Shown piece by piece: positions 1 through 6,254 of a stretch of 7,041 nucleotides of DNA. Origin of the DNA: JAJUFS01 sp964599565 (GTDB lineage: Bacteria > Pseudomonadota > Gammaproteobacteria > Natronospirales > JAJUFS01); the NCBI GenBank assembly GCA_964599565.1, contig CAZRFE010000099.1, positions 1 through 7,041 of the forward strand. Direction: 5' to 3'. How positions within the stretch are numbered: position 1 is the first letter of the stretch; each line of letters opens with the position of its first letter. Under the pieces are notes generated by a model. It ran no database searches. It saw nothing but the letters and a program-made list of their open reading frames with translations, and was not told the origin of the DNA. The translations under genes were made by a program, and so were the position numbers.

Positions 1-38
1 GGCAGCAACGGCCATTGCAGGGAAAGCTTGTCGGTCAT
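1..38 (-). CDS. 5' end of an unidentified gene (partial)
   Basis: Only the first 12 codons lie in the window, reading MTDKLSLQWPLL, so no function can be assigned. An ATG at 38-36 is preceded by a textbook Shine-Dalgarno AAGGAG (minus strand, at 50-45) with 6-nt spacing, which is why I call a real start here. The gene runs off the left edge. It is transcribed away from the XRE regulator at 183-416, and the roughly 145 bp between the two starts carries several short palindromes. The two genes may therefore share a control region, though this gene could equally be the old neighbour of the inserted defence block. Confidence 0.6.
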   Translation of the reverse strand, partial: MTDKLSLQWPLL

Positions 39-90
39 GGGTGACTCCTTGTTCTAGTTTTGAATCCTTCGAAACACAGCCCCGCGAAAA

Positions 91-139
91 TATACAAGCT
101 ATACTTGCACAAAGCAGTGCTTGCTCACAATACAAGTAT
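91..139. promoter_or_regulatory. Putative operator region of the XRE regulator
   Basis: Three related symmetrical elements sit between the divergent starts at 38 and 183. At 92-107 ATACAAG is followed by its near mirror ATACTTG. At 112-122 AAGCA-G-TGCTT is a perfect inverted repeat with one central base. At 130-139 ATACAAGTAT is a palindrome with ATAC/GTAT arms. The heptamer ATACAAG at 92-98 recurs at 130-136, 38 bp away. TATACT at 100-105 resembles a -10 box on the plus strand, and AATATA at 89-94 reads TATATT on the minus strand; no good -35 fits either. Paired palindromes upstream of the regulator gene are typical of autoregulating controller proteins of restriction-modification systems. 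That the XRE protein binds here is inference. Confidence 0.45.
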
Positions 140-182
140 CACGTGCATAGCATGGGACGGACTCCAATGCAGGGATCCGCTC

Positions 183-416
183 ATGGGAAATATAAAGAAG
201 AGTTTTGGGGAGCATCTTCAGAAGGTGCGCAAAGACAAGGGTCTTACACAGCAAGCTTTAGCCGAGTTGTTGAATACGACGATTCAGACAATTAGCAACC
301 TCGAGCGTGGCCAGCATTGGCCAAGCCACGAGACCGTCGAAGACTTGTTGGATGCGCTTAAGGTTCAACCAAACGAACTATTTGGGTTTGCGTGGCCCCA
401 AAGGAAACGAAAGTAG
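183..416 (+). CDS. XRE-family HTH regulator, probable R-M controller protein
   Basis: A 77-residue protein made almost entirely of one Cro/C1-type helix-turn-helix domain (about residues 8-68). The recognition part is visible as GLTQQALAELL at 20-30 followed by TIQTISNLERG at 33-43, and the lysine/arginine-rich C-terminus ends in QRKRK. The ATG at 183 is chosen because the HTH domain begins just after it, AGGGA lies about 8 nt upstream, and the size then matches C proteins (about 80-100 residues). The in-frame extension back to 60 encodes no recognisable domain and would cover the operator palindromes. The gene is convergent with the restriction endonuclease, with only 6 bp between the stop codons. 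Its likely role is delaying or balancing expression of the restriction genes, though a plain repressor of unrelated target cannot be excluded. Confidence 0.85.
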   Translation: MGNIKKSFGEHLQKVRKDKGLTQQALAELLNTTIQTISNLERGQHWPSHETVEDLLDALKVQPNELFGFAWPQRKRK

Positions 417-422
417 AGAACG

Positions 423-1616
423 CTACAACTCATAGATATCAGAATGCGCAAATATTTTTGACATTGCGCTCCACTTGCAACGAAAAAGATAGCCGTGATC
501 TCTAACTTTTCCTCCTCCCTTGTCACTCAAAGTTAGATCCAACGAAATTACGTCATCCTTTAGCCATTCCGAAAACTGGCTCACCGGAGGCGCAATAGTA
601 AACTCCGCCCGAAAGTAGCGAAATTCTTCATCTGTTCCCTTTCCGCGCGATTCGGCACTTACCCAAACAGTGGAGCCGTGCTTATTCCTCATAGCTTCGC
701 GCAGTATATCAATCTCCCAAGCTAGCAAGCATTCATCGACATTGTTCTCTTGCCGTCTACGGCACCAAACCATTCCCTTCGCATCGTTAATATCAAGATA
801 GTAACCAAGGCCATTAGCCGTACCACTCGCATTAACGGTGCAATAAATTTGCTTTCTGCCGTCACACAGATATCCGTGCCGTGCCAACAACAAACTCGCC
901 GTTCCAATATCGCTTGCTTTCCAGTCGGGAGTCTTAGAAAACAGCGTTTGCAGTTTGCCCGTGGGTTTCATCTTCCGACGCGCAGATTTAATTTCGATGC
1001 CTTTGTAGTCCGGATCCTTCGAACTATTAGCCGAGATACCCAGAAGATCTTCCAGCGTTGCTCCGACTCCAGTAGGACCTGCTCTAACGGTTCGATGCCA
1101 ACCGCCTGACGCAACCGACCTCAGCATCTGCAAAAGCTCTTGCTCTACAGTTTCAAATCGAGATATCGATGATCTGATAGTCCGACCGGCAAACGACGAC
1201 GGATCGCCCGCCTTATCCCAAAGCGATGGATCGCTCGTGTTCAATACGAACAAGCGATCTCCCGCCTGGAAGCACGCAAGTAGGTTTCCGGCCTTTGCGT
1301 AATCTGAAAGTGAGTAAAACCAGATCCGAGGGTCGCCGTTCTTAGTCTTAGGGCGATAGAGGCTTGCAGTTGTCGGAGAGAGACCAGCTACTCCAACAAA
1401 ACTGGCTTCAACTAGCCGCTTGTGATCCGGACCCTGACCTTGCGTCGAGTAGTCGTGAAACTTTTGAAACTTAAGGAATGCGCGGAACTGGTCAGTAGCA
1501 TCGAGGATGGACTTCCTCAATCCCGTTTCTGTCGGGACGAGGAAACCAACTTCGATACCAAGTTTTGAAAAGAAATCACGAACCGGCGCTACCGGCCGAT
1601 CTGACAGCGCAAGCAT
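423..1616 (-). CDS. Type II restriction endonuclease, MvaI/BcnI family
   Basis: Likely cuts DNA at the site protected by the adjacent methyltransferase. The C-terminal half carries the family signature: GPTGVGATLEDLLG at residues 180-193, then D203-x4-E208-I-K210, the D-x4-E-x-K active site of PD-(D/E)xK nucleases. Characterised MvaI and BcnI are about 240 residues; this protein is 397, with roughly 175 extra N-terminal residues of no recognised domain. I prefer the ATG at 1616, with a GGGGG run 4 nt upstream, over the in-frame TTG at 1634, which has no clear ribosome site. The gene is downstream of the methyltransferase on the same strand (55 bp gap from this start), so protection would be made first in a shared transcript. 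MvaI/BcnI enzymes cut CCNGG-type sites; this enzyme's target cannot be read from sequence. Confidence 0.87.
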   Translation of the reverse strand: MLALSDRPVAPVRDFFSKLGIEVGFLVPTETGLRKSILDATDQFRAFLKFQKFHDYSTQGQGPDHKRLVEASFVGVAGLSPTTASLYRPKTKNGDPRIWFYSLSDYAKAGNLLACFQAGDRLFVLNTSDPSLWDKAGDPSSFAGRTIRSSISRFETVEQELLQMLRSVASGGWHRTVRAGPTGVGATLEDLLGISANSSKDPDYKGIEIKSARRKMKPTGKLQTLFSKTPDWKASDIGTASLLLARHGYLCDGRKQIYCTVNASGTANGLGYYLDINDAKGMVWCRRRQENNVDECLLAWEIDILREAMRNKHGSTVWVSAESRGKGTDEEFRYFRAEFTIAPPVSQFSEWLKDDVISLDLTLSDKGGGKVRDHGYLFRCKWSAMSKIFAHSDIYEL

Positions 1617-1671
1617 CAATCCCCCGCATAGCAAATCTCAGGCTATGCGAAGGAGTTTATAAGGGATTTCC

Positions 1672-2940
1672 CTATTGTGTCAGCATTTCTCGGAAGTGGC
1701 GCCCTATTTCCCGTGCCAGCTTGACGGGCACGGCGTTGCCGATCTGCGTGTACTTTGGAACTTCCCGCTCGTGTATGCCTTCCTGCGGATTCCCGGCACG
1801 GCGTATGCCGCCGGTAGTTCGCTTCCCCGCAAACTGGTACCAGTCCGGGAACATCTGCAGCCGAGCCCACTCACGTACGGTCAAGCTTCTCGGCTGAGAG
1901 AAATGAACGTAATCATCGGGAAGTGATGTTGCAGTAATATTTGGTCCGCCCGGGGGCCACTTAGTACCCAATACCCGTTGTGCGAATTTCTTCGTCTGCA
2001 TACTCGGCGGAATTCTTCCATCATGAGTAAGCATGTACTGAAACTTCCTCACTATCCGCGGACCGTGATTGCTGTACTCATGCTCTGTTAATGGATCACC
2101 CTTTTTAAATATGCGCATACCATCTTTCGATGTTCGAAAGTATCTCTGTACTTCAGAATGGATCGAGTGTGGATAGCGCTTCGTATCGCCGCCGTTGATA
2201 TATGCGGGATCGACAATGTCACCGAGCAGTTGAATAGGCGAAGGATAGTCACGGGTCGGATCTGGTAAGAACCCGTCAGCAGGACGATCTTTATCGAAGA
2301 ACTTAGATACATCAATATCGTCGCGTATACCAACAATTAGCACTCGTGGACGATTCTGCGGAACTCCGTAATCTTTTGCGTACACTAATTGAGGATGAAT
2401 GTGATATCCAGGAATCGATGTGAATTTTTCTTTCACGTCATTCCATATCTCACCCTTCGAACCAGTTTTAGTCCATCGTGCAGATAGAAGTCCTTTTACA
2501 TTCTCAAATAAGAAAATCTTTGGCCGTATCTGTGCGATGAGGAAAGCCATGTCTTCGTACAGATGATTCGATGGCAATTGCTTTCGATCAACTGAATACG
2601 ATCTACGGTGTCCGATTCCCGAATACCCCTGACATGGTGGTCCACCGACAAGAAGATCAACGCCAAGCCCTTCGTGCTTTTTTGGCTTCAGCTTATAGTC
2701 TCGCTTCATGCCAGCGAATAGGTCGTTTCGCAGCGCGTCATCCAATACAAGTTGTTTGACGTCATTCACCTTGTACTTATCAAGGAGCGGATTCTCTAGT
2801 CTGCGGTTCTCGAGATAGGTCTCTAGCGCATCAGGATTCAGCTCGTTTACGAATAGCGGTTCAAAACCGGCTTGCTCTAGGCCAAGAGATAGACCACCAC
2901 AGCCAGCAAACAGATCGATCATGGTGAGTCGGCGAGACAA
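1672..2940 (-). CDS. DNA (cytosine-5-)-methyltransferase of the R-M system
   Basis: Transfers methyl from S-adenosylmethionine to C5 of cytosine in the R-M target site. The C5-methylase motifs are in canonical order: motif I DLFAGCGGLSLG at residues 9-20, motif IV GGPPCQGYS at 99-107 with catalytic Cys103, motif VI FENV at 145-148, motif VIII PQNRPRVLIVG, and motif X YTQIGNAVP near the C-terminus. The target-recognition region lies between VIII and X. I choose the TTG at 2940, giving 422 residues, because AAGGAG (2952-2947) sits 6 nt upstream and motif I starts a few residues later. An ATG at 3048 would add 36 residues unlike the family and consume the divergent promoter region. The partner endonuclease follows on the same strand. 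The specificity is unknown. Confidence 0.95.
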   Translation of the reverse strand: MSRRLTMIDLFAGCGGLSLGLEQAGFEPLFVNELNPDALETYLENRRLENPLLDKYKVNDVKQLVLDDALRNDLFAGMKRDYKLKPKKHEGLGVDLLVGGPPCQGYSGIGHRRSYSVDRKQLPSNHLYEDMAFLIAQIRPKIFLFENVKGLLSARWTKTGSKGEIWNDVKEKFTSIPGYHIHPQLVYAKDYGVPQNRPRVLIVGIRDDIDVSKFFDKDRPADGFLPDPTRDYPSPIQLLGDIVDPAYINGGDTKRYPHSIHSEVQRYFRTSKDGMRIFKKGDPLTEHEYSNHGPRIVRKFQYMLTHDGRIPPSMQTKKFAQRVLGTKWPPGGPNITATSLPDDYVHFSQPRSLTVREWARLQMFPDWYQFAGKRTTGGIRRAGNPQEGIHEREVPKYTQIGNAVPVKLAREIGRHFREMLTQ

Positions 2941-2946
2941 CGTGGA

Positions 2947-2952
2947 CTCCTT
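2947..2952 (-). promoter_or_regulatory. Shine-Dalgarno that fixes the methyltransferase start at TTG 2940
   Basis: On the minus strand this reads AAGGAG within AAAAAAGGAGTCC, 6 nt before TTG. It supports the rare start codon over the longer ATG reading from 3048 and over the internal ATG at 2922, which would leave an 24-nt spacing. Confidence 0.75.
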
Positions 2953-2979
2953 TTTTAAGCCAGCTTGAAAACCGCGCGA

Positions 2980-2985
2980 ATGATA
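2980..2985 (-). promoter_or_regulatory. Possible -10 box for the methyltransferase-endonuclease transcript
   Basis: The minus strand reads TATCAT, matching five of six positions of TATAAT. A weak -35 candidate, TGGAGT, lies 17 bp upstream. Transcription would start near 2973, downstream of the ATG at 3048, which agrees with the TTG start at 2940. This is pattern matching only, and the -35 is poor. Confidence 0.3.
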
Positions 2986-3057
2986 ACCTGATTCTCCAGA
3001 AGACTCCAGGTGGCAGCCGCGGCTTTTCTTTGTATTTAAAAACAGCACCTTAGAATC

Positions 3058-3714
3058 ATGCCGATAGCATTCTCATATATCGCTGTCCGAAACCGTCTAC
3101 TAGCGTGGTACGCGCATAGCGGAAGGAAGTTCGCGTGGCGGTCGGGCAACGAGAGCGAGTTTTCAATCGTAATTACCGAATCGTTACTACAACAAACTCG
3201 CGCGGAAACCGTGGCCGCAAGGCGCGATGAATTTTTCGCTACCTTTCCAGACTGGGCATCAATTCGACAGGCTCGCTTGGAAGACGTCGAGCGAGCGTTA
3301 CGTCCGTTTGGACTTTGGAAACGCCGCGCACACTCCTTTAAGAAGCTAGCGCAAGCTATGGATAACTACTGCGACTGCTTGCCGAAGAATCGCATAAAGA
3401 TTGAGTCATTACCAGGTGTGGGGCAGTACATAGCTAACGCGATTGAGCTGATGATATTTCACCGTCCAAAGCCGCTTTTGGACGTCAATATGGCGCGCCT
3501 ACTTTTCCGTTTAATGGAGGCCAAGAGTAAGGTGGACATTCGCTATGACCCCGTCCTTCAAAAAGAAGCTCGAAACCTAGTCGGTAAAAAATATGCGCGG
3601 GATATAAATTTTGCGTGCCTCGACCTCGCTGCGCTCGTCTGTATCGCCAGAACCCCTAAATGCGACCATTGCCCCTTGACTAAATACTGCTTGTACTTTC
3701 AGAAGACGCATTAA
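3058..3714 (+). CDS. Mig-like HhH-GPD DNA glycosylase (probable T:G mismatch repair)
   Basis: A 218-residue base-excision glycosylase of the endonuclease III/MutY superfamily. ITESLLQQT at 39-47 is the conserved N-terminal helix. The helix-hairpin-helix is LPGVGQY at 118-124, the catalytic Asp is D142 in LLDVN, and a [4Fe-4S] ligand set is complete as C195-x6-C202-x2-C205-x5-C211. The residue after GVGQ is Tyr124, where endonuclease III has its lyase Lys and MutY has Ser. Tyr there is the hallmark of Mig thymine glycosylases, first described beside a GGCC methylase on an archaeal plasmid. There is no MutY C-terminal domain. The gene diverges from the methyltransferase, so its expected job is removing T from T:G pairs formed by 5-methylcytosine deamination. 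No clear Shine-Dalgarno precedes the ATG. A MutY-like adenine specificity is the main alternative. Confidence 0.85.
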   Translation: MPIAFSYIAVRNRLLAWYAHSGRKFAWRSGNESEFSIVITESLLQQTRAETVAARRDEFFATFPDWASIRQARLEDVERALRPFGLWKRRAHSFKKLAQAMDNYCDCLPKNRIKIESLPGVGQYIANAIELMIFHRPKPLLDVNMARLLFRLMEAKSKVDIRYDPVLQKEARNLVGKKYARDINFACLDLAALVCIARTPKCDHCPLTKYCLYFQKTH

Positions 3715-4201
3715 CAATGGAATCAAGCATTTCGAGCACGAGCTTTCCGTCTTTATAGTATTCGTAAATCGAATTAAAAGAAGTTACTGGGCTCCCGCCA
3801 TGAGCGAATTCGTTACGAAGGGTAACTAACGATTGCATTGACGATCTAATCCTTTCACGGTCTGGATGCGAATTGATTTTCTCTCTCAAGGCATTCTTCC
3901 ATCCTTCATCAAAACTCTTCAACGTGTTCAAAATATTGTCGATCGACGGATTAGAAGAACTTTCTCGCACCTTTGACTGCAGGAAGTTTCTGATCTGTTC
4001 ATTGTGAGTATGCTGGTCAAAATCGGCGATGATCGTTTTGTAAGAAAATTCTATTGCCCCGCAGGATCTAATCAACGCGTACTTGGTCAAATATTTGACG
4101 AGGGTACCCGTCGATCCAACAACCTCTTCGATTAGCATTTCTATTTGGCGCAACTCGCTATCGCATAATTCGAGCTGACTACCAGCATTCTCATTATTCA
4201 C
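3680..4201 (-). CDS. HEPN-domain protein, putative ribonuclease partner of DUF262
   Basis: A 173-residue, mostly helical protein. Near its C-terminus, TLRNEFAHG contains R129-x4-H134, the R-x4-6-H motif that forms the RNA-cleaving site of HEPN dimers. The stretch LIRSCGAIEFSYK at 43-55 resembles the first core helix of HEPN domains of the RiboL-PSP or MAE_28990-like groups; I cannot tell which. The start is GTG at 4201, sharing GTGA with the stop codon of the upstream DUF262 gene, so the two are translationally coupled and probably work together. The last 35 bp overlap the end of the convergent glycosylase gene. The likely role is an RNase effector of a defence or toxin-antitoxin unit. The motif is seen; the activity is inferred. 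Confidence 0.75.
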   Translation of the reverse strand: MNNENAGSQLELCDSELRQIEMLIEEVVGSTGTLVKYLTKYALIRSCGAIEFSYKTIIADFDQHTHNEQIRNFLQSKVRESSSNPSIDNILNTLKSFDEGWKNALREKINSHPDRERIRSSMQSLVTLRNEFAHGGSPVTSFNSIYEYYKDGKLVLEMLDSIVNASSESTSSI

Positions 4202-5322
4202 AGATCCGCCCCATAGAGATATTTTCCGGCACGGTTTATACGCTCATCTATCCGAAGCCCGCGCATGGTTTCCGCGCGAATTGCATACTTGTAAGTATCA
4301 TCTTTAAGAAGCTCTATTTTTCTCTTCTCCAGCCCTTCATCAGGCGCCACGTTACTCACCTGAGCGGACAAGAATAAATGGGTTGCGACAGAGATCGAAT
4401 CAAAAATAGTAGGATGGAATTTTTCTACATACCCTCCTCTGTCAGATGCATTATGAAATGCATTACTACCTAAAGATCTATCAAGATACTCGAGCATGTT
4501 AGTAAACGACGACCGGAATTCATCGATGGCGACGTCTGTATTGTTGGTTTTATCCTTCATGAAGTCATTCAAACATTTTTTTAATGAGTACCGCTTTTCA
4601 TGATTCCTCATGTCATTTTTTTTAAGCAACAGAAACCGCAAGATGAATTCCATATCGCGCATTCTGGAATCCGGCTCTTTCGAACCAAAAAGCTTGCGCC
4701 ATACATGGTTTTGATTGATCTCTATCAAGAACGAATTTAGGGCGCCCTGATAAACGCAATTTCTAATCTCTTGAGGAGTAAGGCCTCTGCCGCTCGTGTT
4801 AATACGCTCGAATACTTGATAAAGACTCGTATCATCGTTCTCGGGGTGACGCTGCTCGAATATAATTGCGTGGATAGTTGTTGATTTTATTTTTCGCTGG
4901 AGCTCGTCGGGTAGTTCCGAGAACGTTTTGCTCCTCCAACGCTCATTGATTTGTTCGGAATTTACAAGCTTAAAACTAGAATTGTCTTTCGCGAATACTC
5001 CTCTCATGAAATCGTGAACGGTCATGATTCGCTGATAACCATCAACGATAAGTTTTTTCTCATTGCTAGACCTCGCAAGAAAGATGCTTGGCACTGGCAA
5101 TCCCATCAGAAGAGAATCGATGAACCTACTAGCCTCTTTTTTATCCCACACATAGTTTCGTTGGATCTCTGGTTTAATAAGCTCCCCTTCTCGATACATT
5201 GTTACCAACTCGCGAAACGAAAGATCGGCGCCCCACGATGTAATATTGAACAAATCGTCGTTCGTATAGTTATCTTCGACCTCGGATGGAATGCTCTCTA
5301 TGGAGACGTTTTCATCTATCAT
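4198..5322 (-). CDS. DUF262 (ParB/GmrS-like) protein, putative sensor or NTPase
   Basis: A 374-residue protein with a full N-terminal DUF262 domain. It shows IQRNYVWD at 53-60, LIVDGYQRIMT at 91-101 and FERINTSGRGLTPQEIRN at 171-188. In DUF262 proteins such as GmrS and BrxU the second motif is DGQQR and is linked to nucleotide binding or hydrolysis; here it is DGYQR. No DUF1524 HNH nuclease domain is visible in the C-terminal half, so cleavage would have to come from the HEPN partner encoded immediately downstream with a 4-nt overlap. The ATG at 5322 is preferred, because AGGTG lies about 6 nt upstream and MIDENVS leads into the domain. An in-frame TTG at 5388 would add 22 residues with no obvious ribosome site. 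The gene is AT-rich compared with the right end of the window. Confidence 0.85.
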   Translation of the reverse strand: MIDENVSIESIPSEVEDNYTNDDLFNITSWGADLSFRELVTMYREGELIKPEIQRNYVWDKKEASRFIDSLLMGLPVPSIFLARSSNEKKLIVDGYQRIMTVHDFMRGVFAKDNSSFKLVNSEQINERWRSKTFSELPDELQRKIKSTTIHAIIFEQRHPENDDTSLYQVFERINTSGRGLTPQEIRNCVYQGALNSFLIEINQNHVWRKLFGSKEPDSRMRDMEFILRFLLLKKNDMRNHEKRYSLKKCLNDFMKDKTNNTDVAIDEFRSSFTNMLEYLDRSLGSNAFHNASDRGGYVEKFHPTIFDSISVATHLFLSAQVSNVAPDEGLEKRKIELLKDDTYKYAIRAETMRGLRIDERINRAGKYLYGADL

Positions 5323-5484
5323 TTTTTCACCTGCTATATTCTTCAACTTCAAACGAGTGTGCCGTTCTGGCTCATAAGTCTTCTGCAACGGAACTTAGGT
5401 CTTTGCTTCGCGCCCATCGATTCATGATTCCTATGCACTGCGCATCAGATCGCAGATGTGCAATATGGAAGGGGCGTTGCGCGA

Positions 5485-5709
5485 TCAGCTAGTAATCGTC
5501 CTTGAGACCCGGCACGTTGGCAGAAACATGACACGTTCTGGCGACCACTCCGGCCACTTGCTTTCGATCGCATTGATGATTGCTTGCTTGTCCTTGAACT
5601 GGCTGAGGTCGCCGATATCGCCCCAGCCTATGGCGACCACACCCTTCTCATGGCAGACGTCCGCGAGACGTCCGCCGGATGCGGAACGCACCATCCACAT
5701 GTTGGCCAT
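5485..5709 (-). pseudogene. 5' remnant of an Mrr-like restriction endonuclease gene
   Basis: The first 57 or so codons, with MWMVRS at 4-9, GGRLADVC at 12-19, KGVVAIGWGDIGDL at 22-35 and WPEWSPERV at 52-60, match the conserved N-terminal module found at the start of many Mrr-type restriction endonucleases of about 300 residues or more. After WSPERV the sequence turns into an unrelated tail and stops at residue 74. No continuation with the Mrr nuclease domain appears in any minus-strand frame before the DUF262 gene. I read it as a gene cut off when the DUF262-HEPN/R-M block arrived or by a later deletion, with the break near 5525-5535. A functional 74-residue protein is possible but less likely. 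The start ATG at 5709 follows a run of eight G. Confidence 0.65.
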
Positions 5710-5712
5710 TTA

Positions 5713-5720
5713 CCCCCCCC
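5713..5720 (-). repeat. Homopolymer G8 tract directly upstream of the Mrr-like remnant
   Basis: Eight C on the plus strand read as GGGGGGGG on the minus strand, 3 nt before the remnant's ATG, where a ribosome-binding site belongs. Such tracts slip during replication and could have tuned translation of the gene when it was intact. Sequencing error is another possible cause of the exact length. Confidence 0.5.
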
Positions 5721-6254
5721 GGGAAGACGGCTGAAACGGTCGAGCGCTGACGCTCCCGAAGGATTATTGGTTACTGGTCCCGTGAAGTCCAATTCCCACA
5801 GCCGATGCGCCGGCCATGACATTCATCCACACCTTATTAATAGTGTTGTTGCTCGCTGCATGTGGCCGCGAGAAATCCTGATTCCGCATGAGCGGGTGCG
5901 AAGCCCAGCGGGCAGGACTGCCTCGCGACTGTCATGCCTTGCACGACGCGCGAAAGCGTGGGTCCCGGACAATGCGCCGCTAAGCATGTTCGTCTTTACG
6001 TGCGTCGTGACGGCGCATTTCCGGGATGACTACGTTTAAGTGATTGCGACGTGTCGGTTCTCGAAGCCGGAAACGGTTTGGGCCTGCCGAAACCAGGTGC
6101 TGGGGATTAGCGACGGGAAGGACGGTTTGATTGAGGAAATGAATGCAGTCCGCCGGATGTTTCGTTCAATGTGACGTCGAGGATGCGTGCATGAATTCCT
6201 GCAGCGTGCCTATACTCGCCGCCTTTCAAGGATTGACGAGCCAAGGGAAAGGCA
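5721..6254. other. Stretch without a convincing gene between the Mrr remnant and the MazF-like gene
   Basis: Open frames here lack recognisable domains and most overlap the Mrr remnant or the MazF-like gene out of frame. A small inverted repeat, GAGCG-CTGA-CGCTC, lies at 5742-5755. On the minus strand AAGGTG precedes ATG near 5830, but that frame ends after 20 codons. A 44-codon frame starting at GTG 6040 and ending at TGA 6174 contains GKDGLIEE inside the left copy of a direct repeat; it could be the tail of a lost gene. TATACT at 6211-6216 could be a -10 for the toxin gene, without a good -35. The region may be decayed sequence left by insertions. Confidence 0.5.
6115..6138 (+). repeat. Direct repeat, left copy
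   Basis: This 24-bp element matches 6925-6948 with two mismatches, and the first 17 bases (GGGAAGGACGGTTTGAT) are identical. It lies 117 bp upstream of the MazF-like gene. In the reading frame starting at 6040 it encodes GKDGLIEE. Confidence 0.75.

Noticed and set aside
60..182. N-terminal extension of the XRE regulator back to ATG 60
   Set aside because: It encodes no known domain, covers the palindromic operator-like elements, and the ATG at 183 has a ribosome site and gives the normal protein size.
750..1109. Plus-strand 119-codon open frame
   Set aside because: Lies wholly inside the restriction endonuclease gene on the other strand; no domain.
4951..5427. Plus-strand 158-codon open frame
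   Set aside because: Antisense to the DUF262 gene, whose motifs are clear; cysteine/phenylalanine-rich translation typical of a shadow frame.
5584..6039. Plus-strand 151-codon open frame
   Set aside because: Overlaps the Mrr-like remnant antisense; translation shows no domain and no ribosome site was seen.
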